Assembly (NCBI GenBank): GCA_934271365.1
Contig: CAKQRI010000003.1
Span: 55,780-119,779, forward strand
Length of the DNA stretch: 64,000 bases
Reading direction: 5' to 3'
Source: an uncultured Spirochaetales bacterium
GTDB taxonomy: Bacteria; Spirochaetota; Spirochaetia; Sphaerochaetales; Sphaerochaetaceae
The notes under the pieces were generated by a model, which was not told the DNA's origin, did not search any database, and worked only from the letters and a program-made list of their open reading frames with translations. Numbering within the stretch: position 1 is the first letter of the stretch; every line of letters begins with the position of its first letter. This document shows, in pieces, positions 45,557 through 52,793 of the stretch. The position numbers and the translations under genes were made by a program.

Positions 45557-47962
45557 TTAGATTTTTGAGCCTAAGTAAGCACTCAGGCGAAGAATATCAG
45601 AGAAAACACCTGCAGCAGTAACTTCAGGACCTGCACCAGGACCTTTCACAACAAGAGGCTGATTATGATATCTCTTTGTTGTAAACGCAATTACATTATC
45701 AGTTCCATTTGCCTGAGCAAAACTATGATCAAGCGGGTACTCAGATAGCGAAACAGAGCAGATTCCATGGTCGACCTTTCCCACATATCTCAGGCACATA
45801 TTATTGCTCTTTGCTCTCTTATACATCGCTTCTATTTCTGCATCCATCTCACTTATGCGAGCAAGAAATTCCTCTTTCGAAAGAGCTGCAAAGCGCTCTG
45901 GTACAAGCGACTGAATATTTATATCAGAAACCTCAACTCTATATCCAAGCTCTCTTGCTAGAATAACAGTTTTTCTTGCTACATCCATGCCTGACAGATC
46001 ATCTCTTGGATCAGGCTCTGTATATCCAAGTCGCTTTGCTTCCAGAACAAGCTCTGAAAATGGGACTTCACCATCGTACTTAGAAAAAAGCCATGCTAGT
46101 GTGCCTGAGACCATGCCTTCAACCTTCTCAACATCATCACCTGTCTCTCTAAGATCCTTCAATGTTGTTATTATCGGAAGGCCTGCACCTACAGTAGTCT
46201 CATAGAGGAACTTCTTACCAGTTCTATAGCTTGCATCAATAAGACTCTCGTAGTAATTATAAGGACCAGAAGATGCTTTCTTATTTGGTGTTATTATATG
46301 GAACCCCATCTCTATGAGGTCCTTATACTGCATTGCGCGTTTCTCTGATGAGGTGCAATCTACAAGAACTGAATGTGGATAGTATGAGGCATTAATATGA
46401 TTGAGAAATGCCTTCTCATCATATTCTACTCCATTTTCATCAAGCTCTTTTCTCCAGAATGAGAGATCTATTCCCTCTTCCGATAAAAGCATCTTCTTTG
46501 AAGTTGCAATACCGCGTATTCTAAGATCCAGATCAAATTCACTCTTCAGACGTTCACTCTCTCTTGAAATCTGATCAAGCAGCGTACCTCCAATATTTCC
46601 CGGGCCGAAAAGGCCAATTGAAAGAGTCTGCTGGGACATGAAGAAAACAGAATGCATTGCTCTGAGAGCTCTTGTAGAATCCTCTGTCTTTATTACTGCA
46701 CTTATGTTTCTTTCGCTTGATCCCTGAGCAATAGCTCTGATGTTTATGCCTGAACGGGCCAAAGAAGAGAAGAACTTACCAGCAACACCTATTCTTCCAG
46801 GCATTGCCTCACCTACAGCTGCAAGAATTGAAAAATCATTTTCACATTCAATTGATGAAACACTATGGGATTCCAGCTCCTTCGAGAACTCTCTTCTAAG
46901 AGTACGCAGAGCAGAGTTTGCCTGGCTTTGCGGAACAGCAAAACAGATTGAATATTCAGATGATGCCTGAGAGATGAATATTACAGATATCTTCTCATTT
47001 CTAAGTGCAGTGAATAGCCTGGATGAAAATCCTGGAACACCAGACATGCCTGAACCTTCCACATTAATCAATGAAACATTTCTGACTACAGAAAATGCCT
47101 TTACGCTATCCTTCTTGCTAGGTATTACCTTTCCGCTTATAAGTGTGCCCTTTTCTTCGATTGCCCCCCAATAACAGAGCGAAATAGGAAGCCCCAGATC
47201 CGCTGCTGGTTGGAATGACTGAGGATGAACAATAGGAGCTCCGAAAAATGATAGCTCCGTAGCTTCTGCATAAGTGAGATTGGATATCACATGCGCAGAT
47301 GGCACATCTCTTCTTGAAGCAGAGCATAGAAGAGATCTCTGATTCCAGAAAGTAACAGGAGCCGAATATGCTGCAGCAATAAGAGATGCTGCATATTCGC
47401 TTTCACCTTCATTCCTGACTCTTCCTGCTGCATCCTTGCTATTAGCACTATGAACATTTTCTGTAACGAATATTGCTCCATCAGACAATTCTGGATGAGA
47501 AAGAAGAGAATCAAATGAGAGAATCTCAGCATGAACCTTCTCTTCTGCAAATCGAGCTTTCAGAAGTTTTGCAAGAAATGAGGATGTAAGCTTATCCAGA
47601 TGCTCTTCTGCGGCACCTTTTCCATCAGATAAAAGCCAGACAGCCCTGAGAATGTCCTCAATATCCTGGAATGACGAGGTTATATCTGCTGCTACCATCT
47701 GATAGCTATCACCTGCAAGAGTTGACTCTGCAAGCTCAATCCATGCACTCTGGCTCTTATCCAGCTTTGTCCAGAGCTTTTCATCCTTCTTCTCCGCCGC
47801 TAAAATCAGTGATTTCAGAGAAAGCTCAGGAGATCTCACCGGAGAAAGCACAAATATCTGCACATTCTCTTCACCGTTTCTGAATACTTTTAGAAGCTTT
47901 TCTTCCCCAGCATAAGATGAAACCATAGAACCTTCTAGGGCATGAACTCTTATAGTCTGCAA
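45557..47962 (-). CDS. thrA: ThrA-like homoserine dehydrogenase with degenerate aspartokinase domain
   Basis: Layout as in bifunctional ThrA: aspartokinase-like 1-270, ACT pair about 290-430 (SGMSGVPGFSSRLF, AQGSSERNISAV), homoserine dehydrogenase about 445-801. The dehydrogenase is intact: LFGPGNIGGTLL, VDCTSSEKRAMQY, TPNKKASSGP, GYTEPDPRDDLSGMDVARK. The kinase half is not: the N-terminal KFGGTS is missing (MQTIRVHALEGSM instead), the GRNGSDYSAA region reads RVRNEGESEYAAS (181-193), and TDVDGVYTxDP reads NQRSLLCSASRRD (207-219). The later kinase segment ELSFFGAPIVHP is kept. I expect dehydrogenase activity only. The start is TTG, five bases after GGAGG. Confidence 0.88.
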   Translation of the reverse strand: MQTIRVHALEGSMVSSYAGEEKLLKVFRNGEENVQIFVLSPVRSPELSLKSLILAAEKKDEKLWTKLDKSQSAWIELAESTLAGDSYQMVAADITSSFQDIEDILRAVWLLSDGKGAAEEHLDKLTSSFLAKLLKARFAEEKVHAEILSFDSLLSHPELSDGAIFVTENVHSANSKDAAGRVRNEGESEYAASLIAAAYSAPVTFWNQRSLLCSASRRDVPSAHVISNLTYAEATELSFFGAPIVHPQSFQPAADLGLPISLCYWGAIEEKGTLISGKVIPSKKDSVKAFSVVRNVSLINVEGSGMSGVPGFSSRLFTALRNEKISVIFISQASSEYSICFAVPQSQANSALRTLRREFSKELESHSVSSIECENDFSILAAVGEAMPGRIGVAGKFFSSLARSGINIRAIAQGSSERNISAVIKTEDSTRALRAMHSVFFMSQQTLSIGLFGPGNIGGTLLDQISRESERLKSEFDLDLRIRGIATSKKMLLSEEGIDLSFWRKELDENGVEYDEKAFLNHINASYYPHSVLVDCTSSEKRAMQYKDLIEMGFHIITPNKKASSGPYNYYESLIDASYRTGKKFLYETTVGAGLPIITTLKDLRETGDDVEKVEGMVSGTLAWLFSKYDGEVPFSELVLEAKRLGYTEPDPRDDLSGMDVARKTVILARELGYRVEVSDINIQSLVPERFAALSKEEFLARISEMDAEIEAMYKRAKSNNMCLRYVGKVDHGICSVSLSEYPLDHSFAQANGTDNVIAFTTKRYHNQPLVVKGPGAGPEVTAAGVFSDILRLSAYLGSKI

Positions 47963-47980
47963 AGCTACCTCCCTCTATGT

Positions 47981-48008
47981 ACAAAAAAAGCTCCCACCTA
48001 AAGGGAGC
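47981..48008 (-). terminator. Terminator after rpmB
   Basis: Stem GCTCCC/GGGAGC (47990-47995 with 48003-48008), seven-base loop, followed on the minus strand by TTTTTTTGT. Lies between rpmB and thrA; incomplete stopping here would feed thrA. Confidence 0.8.
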
Positions 48009-48027
48009 CTGTGCAAAATAGTAACGA

Positions 48028-48258
48028 TTATACTACTTTCTCAACTCTACCGCTTCTGAGACAGCGAGTACATACCTTGATTGTTCTTGGAGTTCCATCA
48101 ATGAGAGCCTTTACAGAAACAATGTTTGGTCTGAATTCACGCTTCTTTGTCACACCGATATGCTGACCGACACCACCATTCTTCTTAGCCTGACCTTTGC
48201 GTGGCACAATAGAACCTGTAATTGTACCCTTGCCACAGATATCACATCTTCTAGCCAT
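48028..48258 (-). CDS. rpmB: 50S ribosomal protein L28
   Basis: A 76-residue 50S protein. MARRCDICGKG at the start and VCTRCLRSGRVEKV near the end give two CxxC pairs, the zinc-binding (C+) form of L28. The core KREFRPNIVSVKALIDGTPR is typical. It has its own promoter and a structured leader upstream and a terminator downstream, so it is probably monocistronic, without rpmG beside it. Confidence 0.95.
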   Translation of the reverse strand: MARRCDICGKGTITGSIVPRKGQAKKNGGVGQHIGVTKKREFRPNIVSVKALIDGTPRTIKVCTRCLRSGRVEKVV

Positions 48259-48354
48259 GATTTTTATCCACCTTAAATTTGATTATCTTCTCTACGGACA
48301 GTCACCTTTGACGGCATAAGCCGGAAGCAGAGCCAAAGGCATCCCAGTCACAAC
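48259..48354 (-). promoter_or_regulatory. Structured 5' leader of rpmB
   Basis: About 95 bases of transcribed leader. On the minus strand a stem CCTTTGG/TCAAAGG (48333-48339 with 48305-48311) encloses a smaller perfect hairpin CGGC-TTAT-GCCG (48312-48323). TTGATT near the 5' end could pair with AATCAA just before the ribosome-binding site. This may be an L28 autoregulatory leader (inference). Confidence 0.35.
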
Positions 48355-48360
48355 AAATCA

Positions 48361-48390
48361 ACTATACCCAAAGTCTATGCAGTTTGTAAA
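48361..48390 (-). promoter_or_regulatory. rpmB promoter
   Basis: Minus strand: TTTACA (48385-48390), 18-base spacer, TATAGT (48361-48366). Confidence 0.6.
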
Positions 48391-48483
48391 TAGCTTAATA
48401 CCCTCTTTTCACTCTCTTTCAATGTTTTTTCTATCTACAAATCCAATACTTAATCATTGTGGTATTGAATATTGGATATCTGC

Positions 48484-48489
48484 TATCAT
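48484..48489 (+). promoter_or_regulatory. -10 box six bases before a hypothetical gene
   Basis: TATCAT at 48484-48489, six bases, ATG at 48496; no Shine-Dalgarno or clear -35. Confidence 0.35.
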
Positions 48490-48495
48490 AAGAAT

Positions 48496-48894
48496 ATGAA
48501 ACGACTGATAGCAATTGATTTTGCTGAAAACCAGAAGCTTCTATGGATAGAGAAGCAGAAAGAGTACTATAGAGCAACAGGTGATTATACTATTTACTCG
48601 CTTCCTCCTATGATTCTGGCAAAGGATAATGTTGATTTCGACAGATTCTTTGAAACCGAAAAAGAAATGATATTCTCACTACCATCCTTCACAGATGGAG
48701 TTGCATATCTTAAACCAGAAGTAAACTCTGATAATATCAAAGGACTATTCATTTCACGGAGCATTGAAGCTCTTGATTATAAATGGGATGCAATCAAAGC
48801 AAATCCGACAAGACTTGTAATGATAGAGGAAAAAAGCTCATTTTATAGGATTATTGCATCAAGATGTCTTTCGACTTACAAAGAGAAGAGATGA
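48496..48894 (+). CDS. Hypothetical protein of 132 residues
   Basis: I do not recognise this family. The likely start is ATG 48496 (MKRLIAIDFAENQKLLW); the open frame begins eight codons earlier at a TTG. It has no signal peptide or membrane helix and is of mixed charge (pattern RLVMIEEKSSFYRIIASR near the end). The last 44 bases overlap the 3' end of convergent nth. The opening IAIDF resembles the first strand of actin/RNase H-like folds but this is too short to be evidence. Confidence 0.5.
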   Translation: MKRLIAIDFAENQKLLWIEKQKEYYRATGDYTIYSLPPMILAKDNVDFDRFFETEKEMIFSLPSFTDGVAYLKPEVNSDNIKGLFISRSIEALDYKWDAIKANPTRLVMIEEKSSFYRIIASRCLSTYKEKR

Positions 48895-49471
48895 AGCACT
48901 TGCTGCATTCAGGTCTTGCTTTGCATATTGTCCGTCCATGAAGATTCAGGACCATAGATAGCCTTGTCCAATACTTCTTAGGAACGTTCTCTCTTATCTC
49001 TCTTGCAGCTTTAGCTCTATCTATCGTATCGGTGAAACCAAGCCGCTTAGCAACTCTGACAAAATGGGTATCTGCAATAACTGCGGGCTGTCCTAGTATT
49101 GTGGATATATAGCAAGAGGCCGTCTTCTCCCCTATTCCAGGAAGCTTCACAAGCTCTTCCATGGTACCGGGAATACCATTCTCAGCTATATAAAGCGATA
49201 CATATTTTATATTATGTGCTTTAGTTTTAGAAAGCCCAGAGCTATGGATGCGTCTTTCAATCTCGGCTTCTTCGAGATTTCCGATGTCTTTAGGCTCTTT
49301 GCTATCCTTAAAAAGAACAGAAGCTGATTCTATTGCCATTCTGTCTGTAGATGAAGCAGAAAGCATTACAGTAATTAGAAATACATAAGGATTATCACTT
49401 GGCAGAAAGGCTATATCCTCAGGATAATGAAAATTTAATTCATTAAAAATCGTTTTTCTACTTGACCACAC
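48851..49471 (-). CDS. nth: Endonuclease III (base-excision repair DNA glycosylase/lyase)
   Basis: Removes oxidised pyrimidines and cuts the strand by beta-elimination. The helix-hairpin-helix LPGIGEKTASCY (near 112-123) contains the catalytic Lys, and the catalytic Asp is in VIADTHFVRVAKRLG near 136. The Fe-S cluster loop at the C-terminus reads C-KARPE-C-SK-C-FISSL-C, spacing X5-X2-X5 rather than the usual X6-X2-X5. Length 206. The start is GTG; AGGA lies ten bases upstream. It is divergent from tRNA-Pro, whose -35 lies at its first codons. Confidence 0.93.
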   Translation of the reverse strand: MWSSRKTIFNELNFHYPEDIAFLPSDNPYVFLITVMLSASSTDRMAIESASVLFKDSKEPKDIGNLEEAEIERRIHSSGLSKTKAHNIKYVSLYIAENGIPGTMEELVKLPGIGEKTASCYISTILGQPAVIADTHFVRVAKRLGFTDTIDRAKAAREIRENVPKKYWTRLSMVLNLHGRTICKARPECSKCFISSLCKSKDILMQ

Positions 49472-49490
49472 TTTAAATATTTCCTATACT
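49462..49490 (+). promoter_or_regulatory. tRNA-Pro promoter
   Basis: TTGACC (49462-49467), 17-base spacer, TATACT (49485-49490), 14 bases before the mature tRNA. Overlaps the divergent nth start region. Confidence 0.8.
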
Positions 49491-49504
49491 CCCTTTTGTT
49501 AATT

Positions 49505-49577
49505 CGGGACGTCGCCTAGTGGCTATGGCGCCTGCTTTGGGAGCAGGATATCGATGGTTCGAGTCCATTCGTCCCGA
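49505..49577 (+). tRNA. tRNA-Pro (anticodon TGG)
   Basis: Acceptor CGGGACG/CGTCCCG pairs perfectly, with the C1-G72 pair typical of bacterial tRNA-Pro. D stem GCC/GGC, anticodon stem CCTGC/GCAGG with loop TTTGGGA (anticodon TGG), T loop TTCGAGT, discriminator A. The 3' CCA is not encoded. Own promoter and terminator. Confidence 0.97.
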
Positions 49578-49590
49578 CTGCAATAAAATG

Positions 49591-49614
49591 ACCTGCATCA
49601 ATGCAGGTTTTTTT
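49591..49614 (+). terminator. Terminator after tRNA-Pro
   Basis: Stem ACCTGCA/TGCAGGT (49591-49597 with 49602-49608), four-base loop, then seven T. Confidence 0.9.
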
Positions 49615-49711
49615 ATTATCTTTTTTATACTATTTGTTTTCAATATGTTTTTCCTTTTTTTCTGATATTAATTATCAATAATCAGAATTTGGATTAACAT
49701 CAGTAATATCT

Positions 49712-50605
49712 ATGAAGAAGAATCTGCTTTTAGCAATATTATTGATCTTAATGCCTATATGCCTATCTGCAGCACTTTTTCCAGATTATGATTTCACATT
49801 CTTCAAATCAATCGAGGATACACTTGCTGTCCTAAACAATGAGAGATTCGGATTCGACTATTCCGGCTATGGATTCATAGGTGAGAATATGACATCTGGA
49901 ATTTATATAAGAATTGGCGTCCAGATGCCATACTCGATTTTCTTCTCTAGTTCATCAAATGAGAATAAGGAACAAGAAGGAAAAAAAAATGCAGATGAGA
50001 TCATAGCACCATCATCTGATGCAATCTCAGAACAGACATCAGATGATATTGTAAAAGCAAACGTGACACTAGATGAAGATATAAAGGACCAGCCCCAGAC
50101 AAATAACGGAGCTGATGGAAAGGTCGCAAAGATAAAGAACTATGACTACAAGTTCGCAATATCAATAGGACCTTCATTCAGGAGATTCATAGGAAATCAG
50201 GCCCTATGGTATATGGGAATCGGGCTTACAGCAACCACAGAAGGTAAGACAACAGGAAGCGGTTCTGTTTCAACATCATCACTGGATGTGAGGATAAGCA
50301 GTGAGTTCGATATCGGATTCAGAATAGACGCATCAAAGAAAAACACATCGCTCCGCATAGGTGTTTATGGCTCTTTAGACCTGATATCATTTTCTTCTGT
50401 ATCTACAGTATCTCAGGAGAGCTCATCCACAGAGATGGCATTGAAGGCCGATATCTTCACTCCTTTGGGAGAGAAATCAGCTTTCAGTGCTGTGGGCTAT
50501 ATATCACTTGGTCATACATTTAAGAATACAAAAGATGATATCAGATACAGATATTCAAACAAAAGCAGAATAATAGGCAATGGAATTTCTTCCCGGATTG
50601 AATAA
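49712..50605 (+). CDS. Secreted beta-barrel-like protein with acidic linker
   Basis: A 297-residue protein with signal peptide (hydrophobic 4-19, LSAALF). Residues about 25-75 and 140-290 consist of beta strands with alternating aromatic residues (GIYIRIGVQMPYSIFF, FAISIGPSFRRFIG, TSLRIGVYGSLDLISF). Between them lies a roughly 60-residue Ser/Glu/Asp/Asn-rich, low-complexity stretch (about 78-138), which would be an exposed loop or a flexible linker. No ribosome-binding site is obvious before the ATG. Family unknown. Confidence 0.55.
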   Translation: MKKNLLLAILLILMPICLSAALFPDYDFTFFKSIEDTLAVLNNERFGFDYSGYGFIGENMTSGIYIRIGVQMPYSIFFSSSSNENKEQEGKKNADEIIAPSSDAISEQTSDDIVKANVTLDEDIKDQPQTNNGADGKVAKIKNYDYKFAISIGPSFRRFIGNQALWYMGIGLTATTEGKTTGSGSVSTSSLDVRISSEFDIGFRIDASKKNTSLRIGVYGSLDLISFSSVSTVSQESSSTEMALKADIFTPLGEKSAFSAVGYISLGHTFKNTKDDIRYRYSNKSRIIGNGISSRIE

Positions 50606-50610
50606 TTAAT

Positions 50611-50633
50611 AAAAAACCTCCATTTCTGGAGGT
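50611..50633 (-). terminator. Terminator after tRNA-Arg
   Basis: Stem ACCTCCA/TGGAGGT (50616-50622 with 50627-50633), loop of four, followed on the minus strand by TTTTTTATT. Confidence 0.9.
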
Positions 50634-50638
50634 CTCTA

Positions 50639-50712
50639 TACGCCCTACAAGATTCGAACTTGTCACCTACTGCTTAGAAGGCAGTTGCTCTATCCAGGTG
50701 AGCTAAGGGCGC
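50639..50712 (-). tRNA. tRNA-Arg (anticodon TCT)
   Basis: Minus strand: acceptor GCGCCCT/AGGGCGT (first pair G-U), anticodon stem ACTGC/GCAGT with loop CTTCTAA (anticodon TCT, reads AGA), T arm ACAAG-TTCGAAT-CTTGT, discriminator A, CCA not encoded. AGA is the main Arg codon in the neighbouring genes, so this is a heavily used tRNA. Confidence 0.97.
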
Positions 50713-50731
50713 ATTCTAAATAACACAAGAC

Positions 50732-50760
50732 AATTTACATAGTTTTAATAACAATTTCAA
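50732..50760 (-). promoter_or_regulatory. tRNA-Arg promoter
   Basis: Minus strand: TTGAAA (50755-50760), 17-base spacer, TAAATT (50732-50737), 19 bases before the mature tRNA. Confidence 0.65.
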
Positions 50761-50847
50761 GTGGTTTATGTAAGATAAAACATTTTTTTATTACCTGAAT
50801 GCCAATCTGCATATTCTAGTCCTTGATACTATACACAAAGGCAGCAA

Positions 50848-51831
50848 TCATTGATTACTAGAGACCTCATTTTTGAGATGTCCATTCTCAAAAGATCGAA
50901 TATTGGAAAGAGTAACTTCAGCAATGCTTTCAAGAGCTTCCTCTGTAAGATACGCCTGATGACCAGTCACAAGCACATTTGGCATGCTGATCAATCTGGC
51001 AAGTATATCGTCAGATATTCCATTCACAGAGTTATCTGAAAAGAAAAGACCGGCTTCCTCTTCATAGACATCCAGTCCAGCAGCCCCGACCTTATGGCTT
51101 TTCAATGCATTTAGAAGATCCTCGCTTTTTATGAGAGCACCTCTTGATGTATTGATTATATAGACACCATTCTTCATCTTTGAAATCGCATTTTCATCAA
51201 TCATGTGGATATTCTGCTCAGTAAGCGGACAGTGAAGCGATATTATATCGCTCCTTCGGTACAGTACATCAAGATCAGAATACTCAGCTCCATCAATCTG
51301 AGAAGGATAAGGATCATAGCATAAAACATGCATTCCGAGACCTTTGGCAATATCTATGAATGCACGACCTATCCTTCCTGTTCCAATTACACCAACAGTC
51401 TTCCCATAAAGATCAAATCCTACAAGCCCTTCAAGAGAAAAATTGAACTCCCTAGATCTTACATATGAGTGCTGCAGCTTTCTTACAAGAGTCAGCAGAA
51501 GTGCTATGGCTTCTTCTGCTATTGCATGAGGAGAATACTGAGGAACCCGAGCAACCTTAATACCAATAGCTTCTGCGCTTTTCAGATCGACATTATTGAA
51601 TCCAGCTGACCTCAGTGCAATCAGCTCCACACCTGCATCTTTCAGTTCTTTCAGAACAGGATAAGAAAGATCATCATTGACGAATGGAACCACAGCGGTG
51701 CTTCCCGCAGCAAGCTTTGCAGTATCTTTATTGAGAGAAGCTTCATGGAAAATCAGATTGTACCCATAATGATTCTTAAGAGCGAAAGACTTTTTATCAT
51801 AACTTTTTACATCAAATAATGTTACATCCAT
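50848..51831 (-). CDS. ldhA: D-lactate dehydrogenase (2-hydroxyacid dehydrogenase family)
   Basis: Reduces pyruvate to D-lactate with NADH. The NAD loop GTGRIGRAFIDIAKG near 151, catalytic Arg in NTSRGALI near 235, Glu in the GLDVYEEEAGLFF region near 258, and GHQAYLTEEAL near 295, whose catalytic His and Q-A-Y-L-T pattern separate LdhA from SerA-type enzymes. The start is placed at 51831 (MDVTLFDVKSYDKKSF) because of GGAGG five bases upstream; the longer frame is not family-like. Length 327. Promoter TTGTCT-17-TATATT upstream. Confidence 0.92.
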   Translation of the reverse strand: MDVTLFDVKSYDKKSFALKNHYGYNLIFHEASLNKDTAKLAAGSTAVVPFVNDDLSYPVLKELKDAGVELIALRSAGFNNVDLKSAEAIGIKVARVPQYSPHAIAEEAIALLLTLVRKLQHSYVRSREFNFSLEGLVGFDLYGKTVGVIGTGRIGRAFIDIAKGLGMHVLCYDPYPSQIDGAEYSDLDVLYRRSDIISLHCPLTEQNIHMIDENAISKMKNGVYIINTSRGALIKSEDLLNALKSHKVGAAGLDVYEEEAGLFFSDNSVNGISDDILARLISMPNVLVTGHQAYLTEEALESIAEVTLSNIRSFENGHLKNEVSSNQ

Positions 51832-51847
51832 AATGCCCTCCATCTGG

Positions 51848-51876
51848 AATATAATGAAGAATACGAGAAAAGACAA
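51848..51876 (-). promoter_or_regulatory. ldhA promoter
   Basis: Minus strand: TTGTCT (51871-51876), 17-base spacer, TATATT (51848-51853). Confidence 0.5.
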
Positions 51877-51932
51877 ATAAGGCTATTCAAAGCAAGCCCA
51901 TTAGCATTATAATTTCGGTTCAGGAGTTTTTA

Positions 51933-52793
51933 ATGATAATTAATTTGAAAAATGGTGATACAACCATGGCAATCTCCACACTCGGAGCTGAGCCTCAGAG
52001 CGTGTTATTTGAAGGAAGAGAATATATCTGGAATGGAGATAAGGAATTCTGGCCAAGAAGAGCACCTTTGCTGTTTCCTACAATCGGACCAACTAAGGAC
52101 AACAAGATCAGAGCCAAAGGCCAGTATTACGATATGCCTGGCAATGGATTTGCGAGAGATGTTGAATTCATCTTTGCTGGTCAGACAGAAAATACTGCGA
52201 CTTTTGTACTTGAAGATACAGAAGAGTTCAGAAGTAAATACTATCCATTTGGATTCAGACTGACAGTTACATATACGCTTCTGCCTAATGGATACGAGGC
52301 ATCAGCAGAGATTTATGCAAAAGAGGATCTTTACTATACATTTGGCTGGCATCCTGCATTCTCTCTGGATATCAACGGAAAAGGCACTCCACTAGATAGC
52401 TATACTGTTAATTTTGAAGAAGAAGAGCATCTTGATAAGAAGACTGCTGTGAAAGGTGTATTCGAATATACCAAGGATTTCCTTGTCGGAGATTCAATAG
52501 ATCTTTCAAGAAAGGTCTTGGACCATGGTGCAATCGTACTTGATGGCATAAAGTCCAGTGAAGTCACACTGACTTCATCTCTTGGAGAGCACGGAGTCAC
52601 AGCCACTATCGGTGATATGAAGACTCTTACTATCTGGACAAAAGAGAACAAGCATGCCCAGTACTGCTGCATAGAGCCAATGCTATCTTTCGGTGATACA
52701 ACCAGAAATGAGGATATTGAGAAGATGAAGGAATCATCATTCTTAAAAAAGGATGAAAGCGTCACATATACAAACACCTTCACTTTCTTCTAG
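51933..52793 (+). CDS. Aldose 1-epimerase family protein
   Basis: A 286-residue galactose mutarotase-like protein of the LacX/YeaD side of the family. The sandwich begins with GDTTMAISTLGAEPQSV; WPRRAPLLFPTIG near 42-54 carries the conserved substrate-site Arg. The catalytic His-Asp/Glu regions are GWHPAFSLDING near 143 and WTKENKHAQYCCIEPM near 232. The ATG has CAGGAG upstream and TATAAT at 51908-51913. Convergent with the HemA-like gene, overlapping by 14 bases. The exact sugar is unknown. Confidence 0.83.
   Translation: MIINLKNGDTTMAISTLGAEPQSVLFEGREYIWNGDKEFWPRRAPLLFPTIGPTKDNKIRAKGQYYDMPGNGFARDVEFIFAGQTENTATFVLEDTEEFRSKYYPFGFRLTVTYTLLPNGYEASAEIYAKEDLYYTFGWHPAFSLDINGKGTPLDSYTVNFEEEEHLDKKTAVKGVFEYTKDFLVGDSIDLSRKVLDHGAIVLDGIKSSEVTLTSSLGEHGVTATIGDMKTLTIWTKENKHAQYCCIEPMLSFGDTTRNEDIEKMKESSFLKKDESVTYTNTFTFF

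Noticed and set aside
48295..48355. Possible tRNA-like element upstream of rpmB
   Set aside because: No T-loop, acceptor stem or anticodon arm can be formed; better explained as an mRNA leader.
49441..49504. Leaderless arrangement for nth
   Set aside because: The nearest -10-like TATTTA is two bases from the GTG, not six, and AGGA offers a ribosome-binding site.
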